Notes under the pieces: model-generated | The model's input: the letters and a program-made list of their open reading frames with translations, nothing else | What the model was told of the DNA's origin: nothing | The model's database searches: none | Shown here: one piece after another, positions 18,770-27,456 of the stretch | Layout of the letters: every line of letters begins with the position of its first letter | Numbering within the stretch: the stretch's first letter is position 1 | From: Eubacterium plexicaudatum ASF492 | Lineage (GTDB): Bacteria; Bacillota; Clostridia; Lachnospirales; Lachnospiraceae | Assembly: GCF_000364225.2 (NCBI RefSeq) | Contig: NZ_AQFT02000001.1 | Coordinates: 5,816,501 to 5,880,500, forward strand | DNA length: 64,000 nt | Direction: 5' to 3' | Made by a program: the position numbers and the translations under genes

Positions 18770-18801
18770 CAGGAAATCAAGAAAAGGTTTCCTGTTTTTT
18801 T
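18770..18801 (+). terminator. Rho-independent terminator after the winged-helix gene
   Basis: CAGGAAA and TTTCCTG pair around an 11-base loop, followed directly by seven T. Confidence 0.85.
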
Positions 18802-18885
18802 GCGCCCAAAACCAAGCCGGATTTTGCGCCGCAATAAATTAATTCAAATACTTTCGGAAAACATTGCCTAAATTTTCTTTTTTCC

Positions 18886-19093
18886 CGTAGTAGGTAATAA
18901 GGGGAAAAATAATTGCCGGAAAGTTTGGCATTTTTTGAAACCGTCCGTATATCACTGCAAAACGGAACTGATTCTTCCGTTTTTGTCAAATGCTGTTATG
19001 AAAACACGAAAAGAAATTCCGGGGAACTTTGCCAGATTTGCCTTGCCGTGCGTAGTAAGTAATAGAGGGAGAAATACCGCCGCATAGTTGGCA
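18886..19093. repeat. Imperfect 45-bp direct repeats and hairpin upstream of mobC (candidate oriT)
   Basis: Two related blocks, 18886-18930 and 19051-19093, each begin CGTAGTA(G/A)GTAATA, continue with GGG(G/A)(A/G)AAATA, and end with AGTT and GGCA. Between them AAAACGGAA and TTCCGTTTT form a perfect 9-bp hairpin (about 18959-18983). The whole 650-base gap before mobC has no convincing gene. Position and repeats suggest a transfer origin or relaxosome binding sites. Confidence 0.5.
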
Positions 19094-19382
19094 GAATCCA
19101 CGCCGAACAAGCCGGGGGTATCAGCAAAAGCCCACACAGAGGAAGCCGCCACTTTCTTAGAGCAAGATTCTACCACAGTACCAAATTTCGCTAATCGCTC
19201 AATTTTGTCCTGCGGGAATCTTGTTGGGGTTGCCACCCCAAGCCCGCCTTTTTGCGGCTTGCGCCGCTTGAAAAATCCCCGAAAAAATATTTTCGGATTT
19301 TTCAAAAAACACTTCCGCTTTGCCCCCTGTTTTTCTCCTATTGGTGAGAGGGCAAACCATAAAAAGAAAGGAGCTGAAAGCC

Positions 19383-19778
19383 ATGAAAAGATACAACACG
19401 CCCCACCGCCACCGGGTAATCAAGACACGCTTGACCGAGGAAGAATACGCCGAGTTTTCCGAGCGTGTCACCCTCTGCAAAATGAGCCAAGCCGAGTTTA
19501 TCCGGCAAGCCCTTATTAAGTCAAGCATACGCCCGGTTATCACCGTTTCCCCGGTCAATGATGAACTGCTTTCTGCCGTTGGGAAACTCACAGCCGAATA
19601 CGGGAAAATCGGCGGGAATCTGAACCAGATTGCCCGCTGTCTGAATGAGTATGGCGCACCTTATAACGCCTTCTCCCAAGAAGTGCGAGCCGCCACAGCG
19701 GAGCTTGCCGCCTTGAAGTTTGAAGTCTTGCAGAAAGTAGGTGAAGCCGTTGGCAACATTCAAACATATCAGCTCTAA
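19383..19778 (+). CDS. mobC: MobC-like relaxosome accessory protein
   Basis: A 131-residue protein starting MKRYNTPHRH after AAAGGAG. It has a ribbon-helix-helix-like N-terminus (IKTRLTEEEYAEFSERVTLC) and the MobC signature YGKIGGNLNQIARCLNEYG. MobC helps the relaxase open and nick oriT. It overlaps the relaxase start by 38 bases, indicating coupled expression. Confidence 0.9.
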   Translation: MKRYNTPHRHRVIKTRLTEEEYAEFSERVTLCKMSQAEFIRQALIKSSIRPVITVSPVNDELLSAVGKLTAEYGKIGGNLNQIARCLNEYGAPYNAFSQEVRAATAELAALKFEVLQKVGEAVGNIQTYQL

Positions 19779-21381
19779 AAATGCCGATTACGGAGCTGCC
19801 GAGCAGTACCTAACTTTTGAGCATGACGAGTTTACCATGAAGCCCACCCTTGATAAAAATGGGCGGCTTCTCCCCCGTGACGATTACCGCATTTCCTCTC
19901 TGAATTGCGGCGGGGAAGATTTCGCCATAGCGTGTATGCGCTCCAATCTGAAATACGGCAAGAACCAGAAACGGGAGGACGTGAAAAGCCACCATTACAT
20001 TATCAGTTTTGACCCCCGTGACGCACCCGACAACGGCTTGACGGTTGACCGGGCGCAACAGTTAGGCGAGCAGTTTTGCAGAGAACATTTCCCCGGACAC
20101 CAAGCCCTTGTATGCACCCACCCAGATGGGCATAACCACAGCGGAAATATCCATGTGCATATCGTAATCAATTCATTGCGGATTGAGGAAGTGCCATTGC
20201 TGCCCTACATGGAAAGACCAGCCGACACAAGGGAGGGCTGCAAGCACCGCTGTACGGACGCAGCTATGGAGTATTTCAAAGCGGAAGTCATGGAGATGTG
20301 CCACAGGGAAAACCTCTATCAGATTGACTTATTGCATGGGAGCAAGAACCGCATTACCGAGCGTGAGTATTGGGCAAAGCGGAAAGGACAAGCCGCACTG
20401 GATAAAGAGAACGCTTCCCTTGCCGCTACAGGCGAACCGCCCAAACTTACAAAATTTGAAACCGACAAGGAGAAATTAAGGCGCACAATCCGAGCCGCCC
20501 TGTCCTCTGCTATCTCATTTGAGGACTTTTCCGGGAAACTGTTACAGCAAGGCGTGACCGTCAAGGAGAGCCGGGGGCGGCTATCCTATCTCACCCCGGA
20601 CAGGACGAAGCCCATCACCGCCCGGAAACTGGGTGATGATTTTGACCGTGCCGCCATACTGGAAGCACTCACCATAAACGCACAGAACGCCGCCAGAGCC
20701 GCCGAAACGCCCGCACCCAAACAGGAATACCCCCACAGCATAAAAGACCGCTTACAGCGTAACAGTGCCGCCATAAACGCCCCGAAAAATGACGGAGTAC
20801 AACGCATGGTAGACATAGCCGCCAAGAGAGCCGAGGGCAAAGGGAAAGGCTACGAGAAGTGGGCGAGTTTGCACAATCTGAAGCAAATGGCGGCGACCAT
20901 GAGCGTTTACGAGGAATCCGGCTTTTCTTCCCCGGAAGAACTGGAAGCCGCCCTTGCCGCCGCCAGCGCAGAGCTGTCAAACGTCCATGCGGAACTGAAA
21001 GCCGTGGAAAGCACTTTGCGGGAGAAAAAGGACTTGCAGAAACAGCTATTGGCGTACATCAAGACCAAGCCAGCCCGTGACGGATTGCGGGCGCAGAAAA
21101 CGGAGAAAGCCCGGAGAGCTTACCGGGAGCAGCACGAAAGCGAGTTTATCATTTCCGAATCTGCCGCCCGGTATTTCAAGGCACAGGGAATCTCCAAGCT
21201 GCCAGCGTCCAAAGCCCTACAAACGGAGATTGAGCAGCTTACCAAAGAGAAAAACGCCCTTTACAACGAGTACCGGGAGAAGAAAGCGAACGTCCGGGAA
21301 TTGCAGACCGTGAAAAGCAATCTTGACAAAATATTGCGCCGTGAGCCGGAACGGGGAAAGGGGCGGGAAAATGAACGGTAA
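19741..21381 (+). CDS. Relaxase/mobilization nuclease of IME-2 (VirD2/MobP type)
   Basis: GTG start at 19741 within mobC after an AGTAG-type site. The N-terminal relaxase domain shows KHISSKNADYGAAEQYLTF with candidate catalytic tyrosines, HHYIISFDPRDAP, and the metal motif HNHSGNIHVHIVINS. The C-terminal 300 residues are charged coiled coil. Length is 546 residues and the frame is intact, unlike the relaxase of IME-1. It nicks the element's oriT and leads the strand into a conjugation channel supplied by another element. Confidence 0.9.
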   Translation: MKPLATFKHISSKNADYGAAEQYLTFEHDEFTMKPTLDKNGRLLPRDDYRISSLNCGGEDFAIACMRSNLKYGKNQKREDVKSHHYIISFDPRDAPDNGLTVDRAQQLGEQFCREHFPGHQALVCTHPDGHNHSGNIHVHIVINSLRIEEVPLLPYMERPADTREGCKHRCTDAAMEYFKAEVMEMCHRENLYQIDLLHGSKNRITEREYWAKRKGQAALDKENASLAATGEPPKLTKFETDKEKLRRTIRAALSSAISFEDFSGKLLQQGVTVKESRGRLSYLTPDRTKPITARKLGDDFDRAAILEALTINAQNAARAAETPAPKQEYPHSIKDRLQRNSAAINAPKNDGVQRMVDIAAKRAEGKGKGYEKWASLHNLKQMAATMSVYEESGFSSPEELEAALAAASAELSNVHAELKAVESTLREKKDLQKQLLAYIKTKPARDGLRAQKTEKARRAYREQHESEFIISESAARYFKAQGISKLPASKALQTEIEQLTKEKNALYNEYREKKANVRELQTVKSNLDKILRREPERGKGRENER

Positions 21382-21757
21382 ACGCCCCTACATGGACTAC
21401 CCACAGTACAGAGCCGCCCGCCGCCTTGTGCATGAGTGCTGCAACTATGATAACGGCAACTGTATCTTGCTGGATAACGGCGAGCCTTGCGTATGCGTCC
21501 AGAGTATCAGCTATTCGCTTATATGCCGCTGGTTTCGTATAGCCGTACTGCCGCTGGACGGGAAACTGGAAGCCGCCCTACTCCACCGGGCAGACAGGAA
21601 ACGCTGTACCGAGTGCGGTGGGTATTTTCTCCCCAAGTCTAACCGGGGGAAATACTGCCCGGATTGCGCCGGACGCATGAAAAGAATCAAAGCCACACAG
21701 CGCAAGCGGAAACAGAGGGATAAATGTCACGCTTTAGGATATTCCAGACCCCCGTAA
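21371..21757 (+). CDS. Cysteine-rich 'VLP' protein
   Basis: A 128-residue protein starting MNGKRPYMDYPQY. It has clustered cysteines (HECCNYDNGNCILLDNGEPC), the FRIAVLPLDGKLEAAL segment that gives the family its nickname, then a zinc-ribbon-like CTECGGYFLP ... YCPDC and a basic tail. These proteins lie between relaxase and replication genes in Lachnospiraceae elements. The pattern suggests a metal-binding nucleic-acid protein; the function is unproven. Confidence 0.75.
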   Translation: MNGKRPYMDYPQYRAARRLVHECCNYDNGNCILLDNGEPCVCVQSISYSLICRWFRIAVLPLDGKLEAALLHRADRKRCTECGGYFLPKSNRGKYCPDCAGRMKRIKATQRKRKQRDKCHALGYSRPP

Positions 21758-21857
21758 ATCAAGGCTTTTTTGACCGCCCTCAAAGGGTATGCGATACATT
21801 TATCCTTTATCCCCGAAAATGCCGTTTTAACTGCGTAACAGAAGCCACAGACAGGAG

Positions 21858-22622
21858 GTGAGAACCATAACCGAATACATCACAGCCGACACCATCATGC
21901 CGCCGTTTTTCCGATACCCCCGTTTTCTGCTGAAAATGGACTTGTCACAGACCGCAAAGCTGCTTTATTCGCTGCTCCTTGACCGTTCCGAACTCTCACA
22001 GAAGAACGGCTGGCAGGACAGCGAGGGCAGGACATACATTGTCTACCCTGTTTCGGAGATAGCGGAAATGCTGGATAAAGGCAGCACCGCCATAAAAGCC
22101 GCACTGAACGAGCTGGACGCTGCCGGGCTTCTGGTGAGGGAACGCCGGGGCTTTTCCGCACCGAACCGCCTTTATGTGAAAGTGCCGCAAGTGCCAGTGG
22201 TACAGTTTTCCGACCATATGACCGCCATACAGTCGGAAAAGCGACCCTCTGATAGCCGGAAAAGCGACCCTCATAAGGACGGAAAACCGACCTTTGCGTT
22301 GGACGGAAAACCGACCCCTAACCAACTTACTATAAACAAACTAAAAGAGAACCAACTAAAAGGAGCGAGTGAGAAGCCGCCCGCCCCGTTTGGCAGATAC
22401 CAGAATGTTTTCCTCTCTGAAAGCGAATATGCGGAGCTGAAAGAGGAATACCCGGACAGGCTGGAACGGCTCATTGAGGAAATGAGCGAGTTCATAGCTG
22501 CCACCGGGAATGATTATGTGTGCCATACCGCCGCATTGCGCCGCTGGTTAAACCGGGAGAAAAAGGAGAACCCGAAAAAGGGAATCCCCGATTATTCCTA
22601 CAAAGAGGGCGAGAGCCTTTGA
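21858..22622 (+). CDS. repA: Replication initiator protein A-like (RepA, N-terminal winged helix)
   Basis: GTG start at 21858 on AGGAGGTG. The N-terminus has the RepA signature PPFFRYPRFLLKMDLSQTAK, LLYSLLLDRSELS and IVYPVSEIAEMLDKG, a winged helix that binds origin repeats. The C-terminal half has a helical RLIEEMSEFIAATGNDYVCH segment. It sits directly before a DnaC-like loader, an arrangement that implies self-replication of the excised element. Length is about 254 residues. Confidence 0.85.
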   Translation: MRTITEYITADTIMPPFFRYPRFLLKMDLSQTAKLLYSLLLDRSELSQKNGWQDSEGRTYIVYPVSEIAEMLDKGSTAIKAALNELDAAGLLVRERRGFSAPNRLYVKVPQVPVVQFSDHMTAIQSEKRPSDSRKSDPHKDGKPTFALDGKPTPNQLTINKLKENQLKGASEKPPAPFGRYQNVFLSESEYAELKEEYPDRLERLIEEMSEFIAATGNDYVCHTAALRRWLNREKKENPKKGIPDYSYKEGESL

Positions 22623-22684
22623 CCGCATAGACACAACGCCCCGTAAACAGGGCGTGAAAGACCATGAACAAGGAGGACGATTTT

Positions 22685-23539
22685 ATGTGTGATTACGATA
22701 ACGCTATTTTCCGGCTTGCCACGGCACAGGAAGCAGAGCCGGAGGACTACACCGGGGAGGACGGGCTTTTATATTGCGGGAGCTGCCGCCAGCCCAAAGA
22801 AGCCTACTTCCCGGAGGGCAAGACCTTTTTCGGACGTGACCGCCACCCCAAAGAATGTGACTGCCAGCGGAAACGCCGGGAAACGCTGGAAGCCAGACAC
22901 CGGGAATACAAGCACCGGGAGGAAGTGGAACGGTTGAAACGGACAGGCTTCACCGACCCGGCTATGCGGGAATGGACGTTTGAAAACGACAACGGGAAAT
23001 GCCCGCAAATGTGTTATGCCCGTGAATATATGGAGTGTTGGGAAGTGATGAAAGCGGAGAACCACGGGCTGATTTTGTGGGGAAGTGTTGGCACAGGGAA
23101 AAGCTATTTTGCCGGGTGTATCGCCAACGCCCTCATGGAGAAAGAGATTTCCGTCTGCATGACGAACTTTGCTTTGATACTCAATGACCTTGCCGCCAGC
23201 TTCAAAGACCGTAACGAATACATAGCCCGCCTTTGCAGCTTCCCTCTGCTTATCCTTGACGATTTTGGCATGGAGCGTGGCACGGAATACGGCTTAGAGC
23301 AAGTCTATAACGTGATAGACAGCCGATACCGCAGCGGCAAGCCCCTAATCGTGACAACGAACCTCACACTGGAGGAATTACAGAACCCGGAGGACACCGC
23401 CCACGCCCGGATATATGACCGCCTTACGGAAATGTGCTGCCCCGTCTGCATTACCGGGGAGAATTTCAGAAAAGACAAAGCACGGGAGAAAATGGAACGC
23501 CTTAAAAAGCTGCTGAACGGAAAGGAGATTTGCCTATGA
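22685..23539 (+). CDS. dnaC: DnaC/IstB-like helicase-loader ATPase
   Basis: The start MCDYDNAIFR at 22685 is chosen because AAGGAGG lies ten bases upstream; an earlier ATG at 22664 has no site. An N-terminal zinc-binding region (CGSCRQPKEA ... CDCQRKRRE) is followed by AAA+ motifs: Walker A WGSVGTGKSYFAG, Walker B LLILDDFGMERGTE and sensor LIVTTNLTLEEL. It is predicted to load DnaB helicase at the element's origin together with RepA. It overlaps the next gene by four bases. Confidence 0.88.
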   Translation: MCDYDNAIFRLATAQEAEPEDYTGEDGLLYCGSCRQPKEAYFPEGKTFFGRDRHPKECDCQRKRRETLEARHREYKHREEVERLKRTGFTDPAMREWTFENDNGKCPQMCYAREYMECWEVMKAENHGLILWGSVGTGKSYFAGCIANALMEKEISVCMTNFALILNDLAASFKDRNEYIARLCSFPLLILDDFGMERGTEYGLEQVYNVIDSRYRSGKPLIVTTNLTLEELQNPEDTAHARIYDRLTEMCCPVCITGENFRKDKAREKMERLKKLLNGKEICL

Positions 23540-23733
23540 CCGACACGCCCAAGAAAAGCACCGCCACTACCGCCCGCCGCCCGGATTGCGTGACAGAAGT
23601 ACGCCGAGGGAACACCGTCCTTCTGGTTTCCGGCTATTTCAAACAAGGCACTACCGCCACCGCCGCCGACAAGATGATGAAAGTGCTGGAAGCCGAAAGC
23701 GCAGCCGGGGGAACAGCCGCCCACGCTATATAA
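23536..23733 (+). CDS. tnpW: TnpW-like transposon protein of IME-2
   Basis: A 65-residue protein, MTDTPKKSTATTARRPDCVT, with the core VLLVSGYFKQGTTATAADKM and a short tail. It has the same size, layout and place beside a large serine recombinase as the protein at 5273-5449, though sequence similarity is low. Overlap with dnaC indicates coupled translation. Confidence 0.65.
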   Translation: MTDTPKKSTATTARRPDCVTEVRRGNTVLLVSGYFKQGTTATAADKMMKVLEAESAAGGTAAHAI

Positions 23734-23866
23734 TGCGATAAGCCTTAATAAAATAGTGTGATATTTTTCGACATAAAGTAGCAAAAAGGACTGTACAGCC
23801 CGCCCCGCCCTATGGTATAATAAACCTACGGAATAGTGGGGCTGGCTGTCGGAAATGGAGGAAACC

Positions 23867-25489
23867 ATGACAAGACAGACCACCCAAAAACTGATTACCG
23901 CCCTATATCCGAGATTGTCGCACGAGGACACGCTTCAAGGCGAATCCAACTCCATAAGCAACCAGAAGCGAATCCTTGAAGCCTACGCAAAACAGAACGG
24001 CTTTTCAAACCTCAAATGGTACACGGACGACGGATTCTCCGGGGCAAATTTTCAAAGACCCGGTTTCCAGTCCATGCTTGCCGACATTGAAGCAGGGCTT
24101 GTGGGAACGGTTATCGTAAAGGATATGTCAAGGTTAGGGCGAAATTACTTACAAGTGGGAATGTACACCGAAATGATTTTCCCACAGAACGGCGTCCGCT
24201 TCATTGCTATCAATGACGGCGTTGACAGCGCACAGGGCGACAACGATTTTGCGCCCTTGCGTAATATTTTTAACGAATGGCTGGTGAGGGATACGAGCAA
24301 GAAAATCCGGGCGGTAAAACGCTCAAAAGGCATGAGTGGGAAGCCCGTCACAAGCAAGCCCGTGTACGGCTACCTCATGGACGAGGACGAAAATTTCATC
24401 ATTGACGAGGAAGCCGCCCCCGTGGTGAAGCAGATATACAGCCTTTGCCTTGCCGGGAACGGTCCGACCAAGATAGCCCGTATGCTCACGGAGCAGGAAA
24501 TCCCCACGCCGGGAACGCTGGAATACCGCCGGACAGGGAGAACCCGCCGCTACCACCCCGGCTATGAGTGCAAGTGGGCGGCGAACACCGTGGTACATAT
24601 CCTTGAAAACCGTGAATACACGGGCTGCCTTGTGAACTTCAAGACCACCACACAATCCTACAAGTGCAGCAAGATTATCTACAACAGCGAGGACAAACAG
24701 GCAATCTTCGAGAACCACCACGAGCAGATAATCGACAGGGACACATGGGAGCGTGTGCAGGAGCTACGCAAGCAGCGCAAACGTCCTAACCGCTATGATG
24801 AAGTGGGTTTGTTCTCCGGCTTGCTCTTTTGTGCCGACTGCGGCAGCGTCATGTACCAGCAACGCTATCAGACGGACAAGCGGCGGCAGGACTGCTATAT
24901 CTGCGGCAGCTACAAGAAGCGCACGGCAGACTGTACGGCGCACTTTATCCGCACCGACCTTTTAACCGCCGGAGTGACCGAGAACCTACGGAAAGTCACC
25001 AGCTACGCCGCCAGGCACGAAGCCCGGTTCATGAAGCTGTTGACCGAGCAGACCGAGGACGGGAGCAAACGCCGGAACGCCGCCAAGAAGAAAGAACTGG
25101 AAGCGGCAGAAAAACGGATTGCGGAACTCTCCGCTATCTTCAAGCGGCTGTATGAGGACAGCGTGACCGGGCGCATATCGGACGAGCGTTTCACGGAGCT
25201 TTCGGCAGACTACGAAGCCGAGCAAAAGGAACTGAAAGAGAAAGCCGCCGCTTTGCAGAGCGAACTTTCTAAAACGCTGGAAGCCACGGCAAACGCTGAA
25301 AAGTTTATGAAAGTGGTACGCAAGTACACCAGCTTTGAGGAACTTACCCCTACCCTGTTACGGGAGTTTGTGGAGAAAATCGTAATCCACGAATCGGAAG
25401 CCCTTGACGGGAAACGCCGGGGGAAGCTCCGCAGACAGGAAATCGAAATCTATTACTCTTTTGTCGGCAAGGTAGAATTGCCCGACTAA
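23867..25489 (+). CDS. Large serine recombinase (TnpX/TndX-like) of IME-2
   Basis: ATG at 23867 follows GGAGG with normal spacing. The resolvase domain has LYPRLSHEDTLQGESNSISN with the catalytic Ser, VIVKDMSRLGRNYLQVG and AINDGVDSAQGDNDF. Then a recombinase domain, a zinc ribbon (CADCGSVMYQ ... CYICGSY), a long coiled coil and a DUF4368-like end with FVEKIVIHESEAL. Length is 540 residues and intact. It very probably catalysed the AA-core insertion into the Maff2-like gene and could excise IME-2. A TATAAT at about 23816 may be its promoter. Confidence 0.92.
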   Translation: MTRQTTQKLITALYPRLSHEDTLQGESNSISNQKRILEAYAKQNGFSNLKWYTDDGFSGANFQRPGFQSMLADIEAGLVGTVIVKDMSRLGRNYLQVGMYTEMIFPQNGVRFIAINDGVDSAQGDNDFAPLRNIFNEWLVRDTSKKIRAVKRSKGMSGKPVTSKPVYGYLMDEDENFIIDEEAAPVVKQIYSLCLAGNGPTKIARMLTEQEIPTPGTLEYRRTGRTRRYHPGYECKWAANTVVHILENREYTGCLVNFKTTTQSYKCSKIIYNSEDKQAIFENHHEQIIDRDTWERVQELRKQRKRPNRYDEVGLFSGLLFCADCGSVMYQQRYQTDKRRQDCYICGSYKKRTADCTAHFIRTDLLTAGVTENLRKVTSYAARHEARFMKLLTEQTEDGSKRRNAAKKKELEAAEKRIAELSAIFKRLYEDSVTGRISDERFTELSADYEAEQKELKEKAAALQSELSKTLEATANAEKFMKVVRKYTSFEELTPTLLREFVEKIVIHESEALDGKRRGKLRRQEIEIYYSFVGKVELPD

Positions 25490-25571
25490 AGCCCGACCCG
25501 TCCGGCAGTCAGCCGGACAGGGAACGGCAAAATTTTTTACACTTCTTTTACTTCTTTATCCCACATGAGCA

Positions 25572-25607
25572 AAGAGCCAGGGAATCAAGCAGGTCACGGC
25601 GAATTAG
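25572..25607 (+). pseudogene. Maff2-like protein, segment 2 (C-terminus)
   Basis: AAG-AGC-CAG-GGA and on reads K-S-Q-G-I-K-Q-V-T-A-N-stop, which continues segment 1 in frame at the AA core. The restored protein would be 52 residues. Confidence 0.75.
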
Positions 25608-25672
25608 AGGTAATCAAAAGAGGAAAGGAAAAGCACAATCCAGACGGAACCGGCGGTATAGTCAAGAAATAT

Positions 25673-25701
25673 TTGTGAGTTAGCAAGAATCCTGATATAA
25701 T
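25673..25701 (+). promoter_or_regulatory. Sigma-A-type promoter of the XRE gene
   Basis: TTGTGA (25673-25678), 17 bases, TATAAT (25696-25701). An ATGGG...CCCAT inverted repeat overlaps the start-site region just downstream and could be an operator for the encoded XRE protein. Confidence 0.6.
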
Positions 25702-25742
25702 GGGTATAAACGCCCATCCGGGGCAGAAAGGCAGGGAGAAAA

Positions 25743-26015
25743 ATGCACATCAGCTACAAACCGCTCTGGCACACACTGATAGAGCGCAACATGAGGAAAG
25801 AGGATTTAAGGCTTGCCGCTGGCCTGACCACAAATATGATTGCCAACATGGGCAAAGAAGGGAAACATATCAGCATGGACACACTTGCCCGTATTTGTGA
25901 AACACTGGATTGTGGCATTATGGACGTGATTGAGCTGGCCAGTGACGAGCCTTCCACCACAGGAGGGAACGACAATGGAAAAACTGAAAGAAAGAATCAC
26001 AGAGAACGGCATTGA
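25743..26015 (+). CDS. XRE/Cro-type small transcription regulator
   Basis: A 90-residue protein, MHISYKPLWHTLIERNMRKE, with the helix-turn-helix DLRLAAGLTTNMIANMGKEG and the second helix pair ISMDTLARICETLDCGIMDV. This YozG-like arrangement is common downstream of conjugation modules. It overlaps the TnpV gene start. Autoregulation through the palindrome near its promoter is an inference. Confidence 0.85.
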   Translation: MHISYKPLWHTLIERNMRKEDLRLAAGLTTNMIANMGKEGKHISMDTLARICETLDCGIMDVIELASDEPSTTGGNDNGKTERKNHRERH

Positions 26016-26352
26016 TTATATTCTGGTAGGCGATTATTATATCCCGGACTTGAAGCTGCCGGAAGAAAACCGCCCCATCGGACGCTATGGGCGGCTGCAC
26101 CGGGAATATCTCAAACAGGAACATCCGGCACAGTACAGTTCCCTTATCCTGACAGGGAAATTATGGACATACCTTGCTGGTCTGAACGAACAGGCGGAGG
26201 AACGGCTGGACGTAATCATCGAGCAGATGAAAACTGCCGAGGGAGTGACCGAGGAACTGAAAGTCCAAAACCAGCTTGAATGGGTAGGCCGGATGAACAA
26301 TATCCGAAACCGGGCAGAGGAAATCATAAACAGCGAGTTGATTTATATCTGA
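25975..26352 (+). CDS. tnpV: TnpV-like transposon-encoded protein
   Basis: A 125-residue protein, MEKLKERITENGIDYILVGD, with the TnpV pattern: YYIPDLKLPEENRPIGRYGR, HREYLKQEHPAQYSSLILTG, and the C-terminal QLEWVGRMNNIRNRAEEIIN. The family is carried by Tn4451-like and many Firmicutes conjugative elements; its function is not known. Its start lies within the XRE frame, and a bidirectional terminator follows. Confidence 0.85.
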   Translation: MEKLKERITENGIDYILVGDYYIPDLKLPEENRPIGRYGRLHREYLKQEHPAQYSSLILTGKLWTYLAGLNEQAEERLDVIIEQMKTAEGVTEELKVQNQLEWVGRMNNIRNRAEEIINSELIYI

Positions 26353-26361
26353 TTGGACATG

Positions 26362-26393
26362 GAAAGGCTAGCCGACTACCCGGCTGGCCTTTC
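26362..26393. terminator. Bidirectional terminator between tnpV and the convergent XRE gene
   Basis: GAAAGGC-T-AGCCG and CGGCT-G-GCCTTTC pair with one internal mismatch around a short loop; T/A tracts lie on both sides and the genes converge here. Confidence 0.75.
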
Positions 26394-26537
26394 TAACCTT
26401 TCTTGCGCTCCAATACCGCCCGAATCGTGGCAACGGCGATTTCCTGCTGGCCGGGCGATGTACTTTCCCACAGCTCTGCCAGCTCCCGTATTTTGCTGAC
26501 CTCACTATCTTCCAGCGCATCCCGCAGCAGATAATCA
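26393..26537 (-). pseudogene. XRE-type regulator split by IS66-A, C-terminal segment
   Basis: On the reverse strand the frame reads D-Y-L-L-R-D-A-L-E-D-S-E-V-S-K-I and ends AVLERKKG-stop. It joins in frame to the N-terminal segment at 29513-29783 if IS66-A and one copy of the 8-base duplication GATAATCA are removed. This is the oligomerization tail of a stand-alone XRE protein. The insertion inactivates it. Confidence 0.8.
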
Positions 26538-26713
26538 GTAAGCGATGAATAACCCACCGTTCCACAGGAACTTGATTTTGCTCTATAATGGTATCAGCTT
26601 GGAGCGGATGTCCACATCAGTTCTTGATAAAGTAGCCCGGCAGCCGTTTATTGCTTTTCCTGCGGCTCCACTACTGCCATCCATTCCAAAAATAATAATC
26701 AGGAGATGATGCT

Positions 26714-27109
26714 ATGTCAGAGAAAAAGAAAACCCGCAGTGACCAGGAATGGCTGGAGCTGATCCAGGAATGCCGCACGAGCGGCCTGCCTGACAGAGAA
26801 TGGTGCCGGCTGCATTCCATATCCATAAAAACATTTCATAACAAAGTTTCAGACCTAAAGAAAAAATCCTGTATAATACCAGATCCGCAGGCGGCCCCAT
26901 CCAGACAGATGCACGAAGTGGTTCCACTGGAGCTGGGCAGCAGCCCTGTCCCTGATCCAGGCTGCGCTGCAAGTGATACGCTGCCGGTTCCAGCAGTCCA
27001 TGCTGCCATCACGGTCAGGATGCCGGGGTACAGCATTGAAATTGCAGACGGTGCTTCAGAAGATACCATACGGAATACGCTTCTGGCGCTGGGGAGGCTG
27101 TGCTGTTAG
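26714..27109 (+). CDS. tnpA: IS66 TnpA-like protein (IS66-A)
   Basis: A 131-residue protein, MSEKKKTRSDQEWLELIQEC, with a helix-turn-helix-like region (SGLPDREWCRLHSISIKTFH) that is probably the DNA-binding accessory part of IS66 transposition. It has AGGAGATG upstream and overlaps tnpB by ten bases. Confidence 0.88.
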   Translation: MSEKKKTRSDQEWLELIQECRTSGLPDREWCRLHSISIKTFHNKVSDLKKKSCIIPDPQAAPSRQMHEVVPLELGSSPVPDPGCAASDTLPVPAVHAAITVRMPGYSIEIADGASEDTIRNTLLALGRLCC

Positions 27110-27456
27110 GTGCATTGTCCAGTGACACGAAAGTTTATATCGTCACTGGATGCACCGATATGCGGCGCAGCTTTGACGGCCTTATGTCCCTGATCCGGGA
27201 CACTTACCAGATGGACCCTTATTCGGACGCCCTTTATCTGTTCTGCGGCCGGAAAAGAAATACGCTAAAGGCCCTGTACTTTGACCAGACGGGGTTCGTG
27301 CTCTGCACAAAACGCCTGGACAATGGAAAATTCCAGTGGCCGCGGGACGCTTCGCAAGTAAGGCCGCTTACCCGCCAGCAGCTGCGATGGCTTCTGGAAG
27401 GACTCTCCATCTGCCAGCCAAAGGCGGTGCAGCCTTCCGGCAGGAAGGACTTCTGA
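27100..27456 (+). CDS. tnpB: IS66 TnpB (Orf2) protein (IS66-A)
   Basis: A 118-residue protein from GTG 27100 with the IS66 Orf2 signature: VYIVTGCTDMRRSFDGLMSL, DPYSDALYLFCGRKRN, ALYFDQTGFVLCTKRL and QWPRDASQVRPLTRQQL. It is required for IS66 transposition in known members; its molecular role is unclear. It is translated from within the end of tnpA. Confidence 0.92.
   Translation: MLLGALSSDTKVYIVTGCTDMRRSFDGLMSLIRDTYQMDPYSDALYLFCGRKRNTLKALYFDQTGFVLCTKRLDNGKFQWPRDASQVRPLTRQQLRWLLEGLSICQPKAVQPSGRKDF

Larger units (their letters stand above)
14111..25573. mobile_element. IME-2: 11.5-kb serine-recombinase mobilizable element with its own replication genes
   Basis: The junctions are exact: GGGGCC-AA-TGCTCATGT on the left, ACATGAGCA-AA-GAGCC on the right, and the host gene reads through if the element is removed leaving one AA. 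The ends carry a short inverted TGCTCATGT. Contents: an AraC-type regulator and small metabolic-type cargo genes; a sigma-like factor and two DNA-binding proteins; MobC and relaxase; RepA and a DnaC-like loader; a TnpW-like protein and a large serine recombinase at the right end. Having both mobilization and replication genes suggests an excised circle that can replicate. Confidence 0.85.
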
